The notes under the pieces were generated by a model. The model was given only the letters and a program-made list of their open reading frames with translations. It was not told the origin of the DNA and did not search any database. A stretch of DNA of 64,000 nucleotides from Larus michahellis (lineage: Eukaryota; Chordata; Aves; Charadriiformes; Laridae), in assembly GCF_964199755.1 (NCBI RefSeq), contig NC_133898.1:128710224-128774223 (forward strand), in the 5' to 3' direction. A program made the translations under genes and the position numbers. Of this stretch, positions 26,249-38,713 are shown one piece after another (the first letter of the stretch is position 1; every line of letters begins with the position of its first letter).

Positions 26249-27797
26249 GGCAAAAAGTTCACCTTATCAATAAATCGCCCTTTAATTTTCCTGAAAATGT
26301 ACTGTTCAATAGTAAATACACTTGGCTGTGCTTGCACCCGGTTGTTTTGCTTTGACCCACTTCAGCAGCAATGGCTACGTTAATTGCAAGGGTAAAAAAG
26401 ACCGTGAAGAGAGAGAGAGCTCCTCCTACTATGTATTAGGCATGATGTGAAGTGGGTGGCTATGAATTTTCAGGATTAAAGGGACTAATCAACATGTATG
26501 TCTGTGTCTATATACACAGTCCTGTGGAAATATAGAAAAGCATACATGCCACGTTACTGCAACCGTATATATGTTTTAATATATAGGAACACCTTGTGAA
26601 TTCCAAAGGGCTTTCTGAGATGAGGAAGGTAGTTTCTGGTGCGAGGTGCTAGCAATTTGGGATTTGCAAGCAGGATTGAAATAAATATTCCTTGTATGAT
26701 TTATTTTAAAAAGTAAAAAATTGGCATAAAAGACCATCAGAAGCTTAAGGTCCTTCTGGGGAAATGCTGTACCACCTGATCTTCCACTTCTTAAGAAATT
26801 TGGAAGCCAAAATCAGGCCACAAATGAGGCCCAAATACAATGTCAGTATAAATCTTTAAATTAAATAAATCAGGTCCACCCTTAGTCTCCCTATGCTAAA
26901 AAAAAATAGTCATTTCTGCTGGTGCCAGGGGAGCCCAAACTGGGCTCCAATTGGGTTTTTTTTTCTTAACGTGTGATAATAGATTTCCTGTTCGAGCTCG
27001 TAGATTTTGTCAAAACCCAGGCAAAACTTGGACAAAATCAGGATTTTCTTTCCCAGCGGAGCCATCTGAGTGTAGCATAACCCTGACTGACACGGGGGCT
27101 TTGTAGTCTCTGGCTTCAGCTGAGGAAGAGATGGCTTCCCCTTCCACCAGTATGGCCATTGCAATGCGAACAGCCCAGTTAATTCACACAGCAAATTGGG
27201 CCTTCCTTTGCAGGGGTTAAACCCCTCACCCCACCCCAGTCTGATTTCAAGCCCTTAGAATCCAAATGCCAAATGCCACTTAAAGGGAATGATTATTGTT
27301 TTCTCTCCAGATGTCATTCCCGTTCATCAGTCACAAGGACAAGCAGCTCATATTTTCCATTCTAGCTGTATTTACCAATAAAACTCGCCGCCAGTGCCAG
27401 AGCCTCCTTCCCTCGGACCCAGCTGAACACCACCTGCATGCCGCCCCCGTCCTTCCTCCCCTTCTTCCACCTTAAAAGCAAACACTGTTCCTTCCCAAGT
27501 AGCGAAGATCCAGGACAAATGCCAGATGATTACACCTGCAATCTGTTCGCTTTAGGATTTTATTTTAGTTTCTGAGGGCATACGAGTACACACAGGGACG
27601 CGCGCCCGCAGAAATATCCGTAGCCTGAAGTTGAAGCCACCTGACTTCAATGGACTTGCTCCGAGCTGACACTGCTGAAAGAGAAAGTATACACCAAGTG
27701 CACCCCAGGCGACCCCTTCAAATTACTAGTTTCACACCATTCCCGAATAATCCGTTCTTTTCAACAATTACTGAAGACTGAGGGTCAGTCAGCCAAT

Positions 27798-27848
27798 CTA
27801 TGATGGATAAGTAGTAGGAGAAGTGGACTGGTTCTCACTTATCCATAG
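27798..27848 (+). other. Bulged stem-loop
   Basis: ctat and ggataagt at 27798-27812 (with gat bulged) pair with acttatccatag at 27837-27848. Inside, gagaa pairs with ttctc. A competing pairing exists between agtagta (27810-27816) and tactact downstream at about 27858-27864. Confidence 0.65.
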
Positions 27849-29389
27849 ACCTCTTAGTACTACTCGAGCAATTAAACAAGCCTTAAATTGGATGTAATTG
27901 CAGCCATTTGGAGGAGAGCTGTGATGCATGTTTTGTAAAAAGTGTCTAAATAGGTATCACAGCCAAATCCCTTGGCCCCATCTTCTCTATGTGGGGAAGG
28001 GAGAGGGAAGAGAATTTTACATCGAACGCCAAAGTTTGCCATTAGCTACAAAATGTGTCCCCTCCCAAAATGTATCTAAAACCATTTTTTGGTGCAAAAT
28101 GTTTTCCTATCAGAAAAAAACCCCCGATGGTTTTGGCTAATGTTTCTGTTCTGCAAACTCTTTTACCATTCCAGCCTTTTGTTCCAATGAGGAATGGGAA
28201 TTAGTTTCAAAAGTGTTTAAATTACTCAGGGAAGGACTATTTCACATCTAGGTCTGGTGACTTCCACTCAACGTCACCAGGCCAAGTTCAGACCATTCCA
28301 CTAAAAGCAATGTGATTACCCATGGTACGAAACCAGTATGAGATGACAGCTGGGGTGAAGCCCTTGTGTTGTCTCCTCTGTGCTCCCTATCGCAGACTTA
28401 CGGTGATCTGCTTGGGAACCTGACACAGCATGGCCCATCACGGAGCTGTTCCCTTAAAACCAGGATTTTCACAGGAAGGTTATATATTTCGGAGGCTTTG
28501 AATGACTTTTTGATTGCAAGGAAATATCATCCCTTTGGTGTATATATTTTTGGATGCACTGTTGTGTACAGAAGGTAAAATCTTGGTGCCTGAAGATACA
28601 TGTTCTCTCTCCATCTCTGCCATGGGCTGTTAGTTGGGAAAGACAAGGGGATTTTAGGGTTGCCTCTGCTGGCAGATATAATATGTTCCCTAGTACCATT
28701 GGCCTGTTCTCCAGGGCATGTGATATAGCAATGGACAGGCTGTTGCCTGGCTCCCATCACCGACCGATCCCGCCTCCAGCCCTGCCACGCTTGCCCCAGG
28801 TGTTGCAATGTGGGTTGAAAGATTTTTGTCTACCCAATTGAAGTGCTGGGAGAACAGCCTAGTTACGTACTCCTTGCAAAGCCCTTGAGCACCTTCCGAT
28901 TGAAAGGAATTCTGAAAGTTCACTGTATCTTCTCAAATTAGCTTTCATCCTAGGAGCATTTTTGATTAGTGAATTTTGATAGTACTGGAAAATTGGCACA
29001 GCCATAGAGAATAGCACAATTTAAATACTTGTATTTCAGAAGTGCCACTTTTCCCATAAACATTGAAATTTGACTAATCACTGCTGGAACTCGTTGTTAG
29101 CATTCAAAACCCGGAAAATACTCTTGCACTTGATTCCTCAGATAAACCTTATTCAAGGAGAACAAATTCTCCAATCACTACAAAACGGTAAAAAGAAGCT
29201 ATTAATGCAGGACACCTGGGTTCTTCTAATGTTTTTGCACTGCAATAAACTGTAGCTCCTGATTATTGTCCGTTTGCCTTGCAGTAGGCACACTGGGACT
29301 GCAGCCAGGCTTAGGACCCCCTCGTGCTAAGCACTTTACCAAAACACGGAGAGATATGGACCTGACACAAAATAGCTCTCAGTTTCACT

Positions 29390-29520
29390 GTGGTGGGTTG
29401 TGTGACCTTGGGCAAGTCATGTAACTGCTCCATGACTCAGTTTCCTCATCTGTAAAATGGGAGGTGTGAAGTCTATCACACTATGGGGATTATTTAGGCA
29501 ACGTTGGTGAACTGCTTCAA
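29390..29520 (+). repeat. MIR-type ancient SINE fragment
   Basis: Strong match over 29398-29463: tgtgaccttgggcaagtca, gactcagtttcctcatct and gtaaaatggga. The 3' part is more decayed. Confidence 0.85.
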
Positions 29521-31705
29521 GACCTTAACATCAAAAGCCCTTCAGTGGTGTTGGGCAGAGCAGGACAAAGCAAGCGTCATGTCACCTTTCCCCTGTCTCC
29601 ACGTAGCCAAGCAGAGACGAAGGGGCAGGCTGATCTGAATGTGGGGTTCTCGCGGAGGACTAGCACAAGCCACACAAGACACCACGCTAAGCTTTTGGGG
29701 AGTGCTTTTCTTCTTCCTTGAAATGCTCCGCTCTCTCTTTAGAAAGCAGTTGGAGAAGTCAACCAAGAAGCCAGGGATTTAGCACAGTCCTGTGTAGTCA
29801 TGGAGTCAGAGAAAGCAGAGATGGAAAGAGCACATGGGTCATCAGGTGCATTCCCAAGAGCCCATGCCGCAGGCATCCCTGCATCTTATTCTCCCACTCT
29901 AAATCCTGACTGGTTGGAAATATTCCAAAGAAGGGATTGGCTCACCTCAGACCCTCACGATCAGGCACATCAGACAGAAATAATGATCTACGTTTTCCTA
30001 GCAAGCAGTACATTTTTTGTTAACTAAGCTTGAAACTTAGTCATGCCCATGCCTTGAATCTTGCCTTATTAACCAAACTCAGCCCATTCTGGACCCAGGT
30101 CATTCATCTGAAGTTGTCCTATCAGTGCCATTCTGACCCAAGCGTGGCTTGCAGGTGAAGATACCTGTCCACCCAAGTTAGGATCAAAGATCTGGAGAGG
30201 GTGCCTCCTTCCTAGGTCACTTCTGCACCTGAGCCATCCTTACTGGGGGTCTAGAGAGACTGGGATCCAAATTAGACCCCCAAAAGTAGGTCTGAATGAA
30301 CAAGGGAAACTACTTCAAGTCCTGCCACAGGCAATTCCTTTTCTCCCTCACTTTTCAACTCCATTTCTAGCTTCTGCCAGCAAGCTGCACACGTGGTGCT
30401 TGGGAGATACAAGGATTTCCAACAACGCCTGCTCTGAGCTGGCCAAGGGCAGACCTGAACCCTCCTCTCATGTCCAGTGAGCGCATTTCTGCCGGTCTCG
30501 GTGGCGTTGCCCTTGATTTGGTGCAACGCTGCCGAGAGCAGGGGTAGGCTGCTTGTCAGCAGCTGTCTGAAGAGGTACGGTGGTTTAGATGGGATGGGCT
30601 GACAGGTGTCAGCACGATGCAAAACTGGTGCTATTAACTTGGCATAGAGTGCCTGCGAGTCTCTTCTTTTTCTTTTTCGATCACCAAGCAATTACCTTAC
30701 GCATGGGAAGCCCATTGTTTATAGACAGTGTCTGTAGCGACTTCTCGTTTCACAGGAGGGCTCCGAGTATGTACTCTGTCTTATACCCCAGCTCTTCCTC
30801 TAATTTCTATGTCTTGGAGGAGGATGTGTGCATGCGTGTGTGTGCTTCAGTGTGAATTTACGAGCGAAAGAAATAAGAGCAAGGGCCAACCCAAATATTT
30901 AGTGCAGTGGAGGTTTTGACGGAGCAAGGAGTGAATGAGAAGTCCGGGCTAAGACCTCGGAGAACCAGATGTGCAGATTTTGATCTCCGCCTCAGTCCGG
31001 TGGGACTTCTGTAAATCCATCACGATCATTGTCTGTGTCCAGGACAATTTCTTCTCTGGGCTCCCGGGGAGGGACAGATTGAGATATTCAGGGCAGGGCT
31101 CCGCAGAGGGATGAGATCAGGCTCGCTGAGCGTCTTCGACCTCCCCTGGTTTAGTGGAAGCTGAAGGCATCCAGCACATCCCAGGAGGCAGTCCACGTGA
31201 GGTTGCGCCCTGTTTACGTTAGATTATGCTTTGAGCATTCAAAGTTCAATTCTGCTTTCTTTACACTGGCGCAAGCACATTGCACATGGCAATATGTGGT
31301 CATTTTGATTTAGGAAGGCTGTTAAAAAGTGCCCAAAGTGCTAGATAAGAGCTCGCAAAATCAACGTGCCCCTTAAAAGAGCAAATTCTGGTCTCGATTT
31401 CACCAAGGCACCAGCCACCCTGAGTGAACCCCACTATCTTTTCTGGGAATGCCCTGGTTTTTCTGCCGCCAGCGAGGCCAGAATTTGGTCTGGCCCCACC
31501 TGCCCTCATTAACTCCAAAAAAGCCCTTTCTGTTTGCTGACGACGGCTATGTGAGGGCAGCGACATTTCAAATTCTCAAAACCTTGTGGTGCCTTTTCTT
31601 GTGGTGCTTACCCTTCGCAGGACTTCAGTCAAGGCAACCACTTGCATCAAACAGCAACGCTAGTACTTTTCCTCTGTATTACGTGCCAGTGCAGTAACAG
31701 ACTTT

Positions 31706-31775
31706 AATGTATACGTATATAAATATAGATATATAGATATATTGCTATAGTTATAATTATATATATATAATTGAG
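31706..31775. repeat. AT-rich (TA)n-like run
   Basis: About 70 bases of nearly pure A/T with TATATA and TAGATA motifs; it lies just upstream of the CpG-rich block. Confidence 0.85.
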
Positions 31776-31860
31776 GTTCTGATGCCACTGTATGGGGAAT
31801 GGACCATTCCTCTGCAGGATTATACACTGCTCGAGTGAAACCAACAGCTCAACGTCCTGT

Positions 31861-32420
31861 AAAGCGTTACAACCTTGGCAAGGAGCTTCTCCTTCCCGCC
31901 TTCATTTTTCCGGCTCCCTTTTCTCCTCCCCGCTCCCAGAAACGCACTCCGGCGAAAGCGGCTGTTTCGCACCGTAGCAATTTCTCCAAATAGCTCTCCC
32001 CATCGCCAGCATATGCCGCAAGGCAACATCTTCCTCCTGACGCGGTATGGGGAGGTCTCCCCTTGCCGTGAAAGGAGGACGATGGGCCCAGCGGGGCGGC
32101 ATCCCAGGGTGGCATCCCGGGGCAGCATCCTTGCCTTTTCTTTGCACCGAGGCGATGCAACCCACCGGGTGGCAAGCGGCGTTATTCTCCCGCTAGCGAA
32201 ACCATCCCGCTGGCGAGCCTCTCCATCTCACCTTCCCCAGCGAGACACCAGCTTGGTGTATTCTTCTTTTTTTGCCTCTTCGGATGCTCGGTTTCCCGTG
32301 CTGCTCCGAGCGAGCCGAGCGCCGCAGCCCTCGCTGGCGGGGAGGAGGGAAGATGTTGGCGGTTGGCTTTGCTCACGGGAGTAATTCTGCCTGACTTCAA
32401 GGTGGGGGGACGACTTCTTT
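31861..32420. promoter_or_regulatory. Orphan CpG-island-like block
   Basis: By eye about 41 CpG in about 540 bases with GC near 57%, close to the number expected by chance base pairing and far above the flanks, which are AT-rich. Includes three loose ggcatccc units (32098-32128). No coding frame is convincing (the 169-codon + frame and the overlapping - frames have no recognisable domain). Candidate CpG island, promoter or enhancer. Confidence 0.65.
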
Positions 32421-32801
32421 TTGTCAAGGGACTGCTGGGTTGGGTCACTCGTCACCTTATCGTTACCTTTGAAGTATTGCTGAAACTACAGACAGATGAC
32501 AGAACAGATGTTGAGTAAGGTATTTTCTACTAAAGGGAACAACACCAATAATACTGTAAAAGGTGCTAGAATCAAACCTCATTTTATATACTTTGGTTCT
32601 TAGATTAAAAAAAAAAAAAAAAACAAAAATACACAGAATTCTTCCTGTGCAGCCTTACTGTAGATTGCTATAACCAACTCTTTATCCAAAAAAAAAACAA
32701 AAAAAAAAGTGAAAAGGTTAAAAAAGGACAAAAATGAAGCGATCCTGTATAAAGTGTAACAAATATGACTTTCCTATATAAATGTAAATGATCAGACATA
32801 T

Positions 32802-32807
32802 ATTAAA
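32802..32807 (+). terminator. Candidate poly(A) signal ATTAAA
   Basis: ATTAAA in an AT-rich, 3'UTR-like context (catatattaaaatgcac). No distinct GU element within 40 bases. Confidence 0.25.
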
Positions 32808-34291
32808 ATGCACTTGAGGCAGGCAGCAAGCAAGAAAAGCTTTTGAAGCATCCTTTTTAATGCACAACACCTGTCTTTTTCCGTTGGGCTTGTGCAAGAG
32901 GGAATGTCCGAGTCACTTTTATTTCCTTTTAATTCCGTTTGTGATTTTTGGGAAAAGGAAAGAGGGGTGGAAAGAGGGTGGGAGGTTTAGCTGGAATATT
33001 CACCTCAATTTCTTTTTTTTTAAAATTTTGTTTTGTTGTTAGTTTATGACATTGGTGACAGTGTTTGTACTCACACTTCATTTCTCAAATGCTTTTGAAA
33101 GCTTTGTTGCCTGCCCCAGGTGCTGAGCATAACTCTTACCTCAAGAACACTTACAAAAAAAGTCAATTGTTTTTTCCCATCTCTGGAGAATTAAAGAAAA
33201 CAAATGACAACAGAAAAAAAAATAAAAAAAGGCAAACAACCAGCAGTGAATGAAGGAATGAAAAATAAAATAGAAAGAAGTCAAAGCAGAGGTTTGGTGA
33301 TCAAACCGAGCCATTCTGGTGCTTTTCCCCTTTTTGTGTTGCTAATGATCAAAATTACATGAGATGGGCTTAGACAAGTTTGTGGTCTTAGGATGTAGCA
33401 AAAAATGTATTTAAAAAGAATACAAATTCGCATGGAAAAAACTCTGATGGAACATTTAAAGAATGGCTGTTTCAATGTCAGACGTTTAATGTTAGCATGT
33501 GTGTGTGCTGTATATACCTTTTCATGTGTGACATGTACAGTTGACTGAGGAAAAAAACAAACATATGGAACCGAACAAAAAATAATAATCAAATGCTATT
33601 TTATCAGATGATGCACTTTTTCACCTTGATGAGAAGCCACTGTTCACAACTATGCAATCTTCCAGTTTCTCTCTATATCTCCTCTCTCCAACCTCAAATT
33701 TCCCAACTATTTTCCGTAACCTAAACCGTTTTTTCTTTTGTACAAAGAAACACAAAAAGTTCCAAACTCTGGTTCAAGGTGAGAGTGCTACTGTGACTTT
33801 TCTCAAACGATAAGAGCTAACAAACAGACAAACAAAAGGGGTTTGGTTTGGTTTTCTTTTTAAGAAAAAGGAGGTTCGGACATGACCCTCTTTATGTTCT
33901 CTAAGTGAATCGATGTTTTCTACATGTGCCAGGCTTCTGTTGACTGTTTTTGGGTTTGATTTTGTTTCTTGGTTCATTTTTCTCTCTCTTGGGTTTTAGG
34001 ATTATTTTTTTTAATCATTTCCTTATGTACTTCTTTTCTTTTTTACTTCTGGTTTTGTATTGTAGGTATTGGGGATGTGAAGACGAAGGTGAAATTTGGC
34101 TTAACTTCAAGTGTTTTAGTACATGTGTGTGCTATATGTATATAGTTTTCTACATAGAAAATTTTACGCGCTTTTTAACGCACTTTACGACTTGTATGTA
34201 CAAAGTTGTCTATATAGAAAATGTAGTGAGTGTTACCCAGCCTTCAAAGAAGAGAGTTTTGATTAAGAGGAGTTAAGATGTTTGAGTATCT

Positions 34292-34318
34292 CACGCGCAC
34301 ATGCGCGCGTGTGTGTAT
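34292..34318. repeat. Alternating pyrimidine-purine run (Z-DNA-prone)
   Basis: 27 bases of strict alternation, including cgcgcacatgcgcgcgtgtg. Long AT-rich TATA runs follow to about 34400. Confidence 0.9.
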
Positions 34319-34732
34319 TATATACTATATTATATATTATAGAAATATATAATAGCGTATGTCCGCGTTAGGGTGTGTATAATATATACACACATCCAAA
34401 CACATGATCATGCCCATCTATACCATAACACTAGAGGTTTTGTATTTCTTTAAGGTTTTCAAGCTACAGTAAATAGCCTGGCTCTACTGGGTAAACTTCT
34501 TCCCTGTCCTTAGACAAAAGGTAGAAAATTGCCCTCCCCTGTTATTCACAGTGCATATTCCTGGGGGAGGGAGGGGGATTTAGCCTTTATAACCTTTCTT
34601 TTCCCACCCCAGTTTGCCAGCGGGTGAGAGTGTTGGTGAGGAAACAGGGTCGTCCAGTGATGAGCTCAGGAAACCACGAGACCACGCGATGTGGCTGCCA
34701 TGTCCCCTGCCCACCACCCACTCACCATGCAA

Positions 34733-34815
34733 CTTAGAGCACATCACTCCCACTTCTCTGTGCCTGTCAAACTGGGGTTACTAACGCTTACCAAGCCTTT
34801 AAGCACTTTGCACTC
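34733..34815 (+). repeat. Decayed MIR-like remnant
   Basis: Weak resemblance: agagcacatcactcccactt, ctctgtgcctgtcaaact and ggggttactaacgcttacc follow the MIR order with many changes, then tttaagcactttgcac. Confidence 0.4.
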
Positions 34816-35191
34816 GTGGTCCCTCTCTGCAAATACCGCAGGGTCCCCTTCAATACCAGTGGGAGGTGATTTGGGCCAGTTTTACAGTGAGATCTTCACC
34901 AGCCTACCCCTTGTCCTCCATCTCTTTTCTGTTCAGGAAGCCCACTGCTGCCGCGTTGGGCCATGCTTTGACCTTCATTCCCTCATCATCACATTTTAAA
35001 TGAGCATTGTTGTGCTTCTCCTTCCTTCCACTCAAGGCTTCCCCATCCTTGGGAGCCACGGCCCACCATGCTAACACTTTTCACATCCCTTTATCAGACT
35101 CTCCTCTGACATGGTGCCTCCTGGCACTAAAACAACTTGGCAAAGGGCAAAACCTTGGGCTTCTGCCATTAGCCCACTCTTGGCCTACAAA

Positions 35192-35257
35192 CTACAGACC
35201 TGGTGGTCTTGACCCTTATGGGTCCCTTCCAACTTGAGATATTCTGTGATTCTATGG
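35192..35257 (+). mobile_element. CR1 LINE, very short 3' end
   Basis: Only the last roughly 65 bases remain: gacctggtggtcttgaccct, gggtcccttccaacttgag and the terminal octamers attctgtgattctatg (35241-35256). Confidence 0.88.
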
Positions 35258-38200
35258 TCTCAAGTTTCTTGGGGTAGGGCAGATGAAACTCCATTTCTGA
35301 CTCATTGGGCACCTGATTTAGTGAAGCTCTTCCATGTGACCAAGGGACAGCTGGGGCTGGGTATCACACACAGCTGTGGATACAGAAAGGACCCTTCCTG
35401 AAGCCAGCAAAAGTGGGAAGGATGAGGGGAATGGATTTGTGTCATCTCTTCCATGTGTCAGTGGAGACACAAGTGTCCACATCAGTCTGTGGCAGCATGT
35501 GTGCTTCTTTCAGCCAGTCTTTTGCACTTGAGTCCTTAACAAGAATTTCATGTCAGCCTTCCTACTGAAGTTAAAGCCACATTTATCTGAAAACAACCGT
35601 AGTGGAAAAGCTGGGGACAGTCTTCCCATCTTGCATGACCTATGGCTTCAGTCGTTGTCAGCCAGTTGGTTGATCTGTAAATCCAGGTGGGCTCAGAACC
35701 CTCCTGTGGGTGCTTCATGTAACTCAGTTCTCTAGAAAGCAGCATTCATACCTAAATAACTTATTGCAGGACACCTCCCTCAGCCTTACACGTTACACAT
35801 TGTCTGTTTAATGGTATAATATGTAACACAGCTGAATTGCCTCAAGTGTCTACTTATCTGCTCTTCCTGCACAAACGTGGGCTTTTGCATCTACCTGGGC
35901 TGACAGGTTTTAGTCTCTGGTTGTGGCTGATGTTTGCGAGGAGCTGTGGTTGTCCCCTGGATTTGCCATTAGGATGCGGGCATTTGTGGGCTGTGTTAAT
36001 AGTCAATCCCACACAAGTCAAAGAGTATTTCTCCCCCCTGACTCCCTTTAAGGCAGAACACCTAATTTCCTTCCCTGAAAATGTAGCGCTGAGAGGTGCC
36101 CACCTGAGGAGGCCAAGTGGAGTCATCCTCTGCCCCAGTTAGCACCTTGTACTGAAGCCTTAAGGAAAATGATGAAGTTAGTTAGTTTTCTAATTGCTAG
36201 GTTCAGCGAATGGAGGAACCAAAAGCGCAAGTTTGACTCAATCCATTATCTTGCAGCTAAAATCTTCTAAATTCTTACACCCCAGTTTCTTAAAGGGAGT
36301 AACTTGCAAAGTCTTCTTCCTCTCCACCAAGAAAATCTATGTAAGGGAAAGAAATACGTGGAGGATGGTTGGCAATATATTCTTTCTCTCCAGGCAGCTC
36401 AGCCCCTTCAAAGCAAAGCAAAGCACCCATCAGAGTTACAATAAAAGCAGAGCTGTGTTTCAGTTCAAAATGCCTTTTTGTGATATGAAGAAACAAATCT
36501 TTAAGAGCGAGTTTGGCAAACAGCAGGAGAGGTTCATTTTGTGAGCAAGTATAAAGCCACTTGCAGCTTTCAGACCCTAAGAGAGCATATTTCTTGATAC
36601 CACACACACCCCCTGGTTGGGGATGTTTGTTCAAAGTACTTTGCCTGAGCATGGGATCCAGCCCTCTAATTTAGCCAGAAAAGCTTGTTATCCAGCAAGT
36701 TATCAAGGTCCCTTCCATACTCAAGAGAGACAGCAAGATATCTCCAGGTAGGGATTCATCCTGCTTGGTTTCCAGTTTAGATCTGTTCTGTGCCCTTTGG
36801 CTGGTTACATTTAGGTGAGTTGAATCCCACCAAAAGTGGACAGGATTTACCACGCTTCCAAACCATGGCTTACCATGAGGCTTGTCCTCTTTCCGCTCTG
36901 CCAACGAACATTCAAAGTTATCTCCTTCAGCAGAGCTCCATGCTTGCTCAGGAGCCTCTACCAAAGTGGCACCTTCACATCAGGCGGTCCCCTTCCAGGA
37001 CTGAAGGGTATCAGGCCGCAATTCAGAGTGGGAACCGCTCAAGAGAGGGGGGATTTGATTTTCTTTAGTGATACACACTTTCTGTGACAGTCTTCTGGTC
37101 ACCCTAGGGGTTCACAAATACACCTTGAAAATTAATGCATGATCAAAAACCTGTGTGTTTTCCTAAAGGATAAGGTCATTCTTTGGCTAAGTGAAAAGGA
37201 AAAAGTAAAATCTGAGCTACAATGGTGACTTGTTTAGTAGATTCACACAGCGAGGTGGTAACAATCGCATTGGCTTCTTCTGCTCATTAGCAATCTGTTC
37301 TGGTCAATTCTCCTCATTTTCTTTAATTCAGCCATGACATTGTAAATGACATGAGAATAAAGCTCAAATTGCCACCGTTTGCAGAACAGCTGGGGAATCA
37401 TACTCCTTCCAGGGCACCCTTCCTACCTTTGCAAGAAGATCAGGAGATGTTCGAGCAGCAGCAAAGGGGCTGCCTAGCCCAGAGCTTCAAACTTCTTTTT
37501 GTCTGTGTTTCACGTAAAGCACCTGAGAGCTCCTGACATTCCTGGTAATATGTGACTCCCGTATCCTAGGATATGAGGGTGTCACGCCCTTCCTTTGCTG
37601 CACATGTCACTTCATGAACGAGGCTGGTCCAATGGCCCAAAGAAGAGCTTTTACCAACCATGCCTATGCTTATTGGAAAGATTTTCCTGTATCCAACCTG
37701 GTTCCCCCTTGCTATCGTTAAACCCACTGCTTTTCATCTTCATGTCTTTTCTCCTGTGGAAGCACCAGGTACATATTGTCCTGCATTGATAGACTAAATT
37801 TAAAAGCCGGGAAGCCCAAGGCTATTCCAAATCCCTCCCAAGATGTTGTGATGAGAAGTAACTGAAGAGCCCCAGTCATCCAGGTGCCTTAACAAGTCTC
37901 CTTTTGGGAATGCAGAGCAAGCAGCCAGATCCCACCAGGTACCAACACCAGTCACACCAATGCCCGGTCACTTCAGTGGTACCATTTTTCTTGCCACGTA
38001 TCTGCTGTTGCTTGTAAAGAGCAACAGAATCCATCAAGGGGCCGCCCTTCTATCGAAGCCTTGTTTCATTGGCCATCATCAACAAGCCCAAGCCGATATT
38101 CACGAGCATACATTGGTGAATGTAGCCTCAAGCGTTCCCAAGGTGTGCTGCTTCCCCTTGGCCATCAGAAAGGGAGGGGAAATGGTTTGTCTTTCTTTCA

Positions 38201-38440
38201 CTTATGTTCAACCCCAGCAGATTCCCCTACTGTAGAGTCCACCCTCTTTTTCTGCCGTTGTGCACTACTAGTACCCCTAGAACACAGGCTATTTCTCAGA
38301 GCTGTTTTATCAACATTAAAAGTCATGAAAAATCAATGGGAATATTTCCCTTGGAGATTACTAGTTTGTAGGAAACACTTCTGATTTACTTTCCCCTTTC
38401 CTCCCTGCTTTCCAAATGACATTATTTCTAAATGGGCTCT

Positions 38441-38467
38441 AATATCAATATCAATATCAATATCAAT
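38441..38467. repeat. (AATATC)n microsatellite, 4.5 copies
   Basis: Perfect hexamer repeat aatatcaatatcaatatc. Confidence 0.95.
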
Positions 38468-38654
38468 GTTAGTAGGATCCATTGATTAAGCTGTGAATCA
38501 AAGCTCACTGCTGTGTTGAATATACATATGTTAACGACAGTTGCGTTAAGCCAAATTTAGCAGCTGGATTCTTCAACATCCCTTTGTTTTGTATCTACCT
38601 CACTATGATTTCTTTAATTTCTTGTGATTTAGTGTTGTATACAATGTCAGAGGT

Positions 38655-38699
38655 GATATGTAGATAAAAATATATATATATATACAAATATATATTTTT
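38655..38699. repeat. (TA)n run
   Basis: TGTAGATA followed by aaaatatatatatatataca and aaatatatatttttt. AT-rich; next to the poly(A) signal at 38708. Confidence 0.85.
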
Positions 38700-38707
38700 T
38701 GCTTTGC

Positions 38708-38713
38708 AATAAA
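38708..38713 (+). terminator. Good candidate poly(A) signal AATAAA
   Basis: tttgcaataaagctcaaagc is a textbook signal context, with T/GT-rich sequence (ctttattgtaatgttccctt) some 40-60 bases downstream. Strand + is the same as XKR6. Confidence 0.45.

Larger units (their letters stand above)
23761..31690. other. Non-coding flank with two MIR relics and two stem-loops
   Basis: No coding frame recognised. ATTAAA at 23813-23818 leads into A-rich sequence (to about 23880). The other supported items are listed separately: MIR at 24107 and 29390, stem-loops at 25427 and 27798, and a TA/A run at 26197. The rest is ordinary single-copy sequence. Confidence 0.55.
31690..34500. other. AT-rich, 3'UTR-like block around the CpG island
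   Basis: After the CpG-rich part, 32460-34450 has many A- and T-runs, ATTAAA at 32604 and 32802, AATAAA at 33264, Pumilio-type TGTATATA at 33509 and 34137, and AT/GT runs. It resembles a long brain-type 3'UTR or lncRNA, but no transcript is shown. Confidence 0.4.
34501..38560. other. Non-coding flank, unremarkable
   Basis: Holds a decayed MIR remnant at 34733 and a CR1 tail at 35192. Nothing else specific; no coding frame recognised. Confidence 0.5.

Noticed and set aside
28240..28330. Possible eighth copy of the unassigned repeat (aggccaagttcagaccattc)
   Set aside because: Only one block matches and the order of the rest is not kept.
31875..32384. 169-codon plus frame in the CpG-rich block
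   Set aside because: GC-rich sequence has few stop codons, so long frames arise by chance. Minus-strand frames cover the same bases.
36690..36725. Possible CR1 tail (aaggtcccttccatactcaa)
   Set aside because: Only one short phrase resembles the CR1 end, and the terminal octamers are missing.
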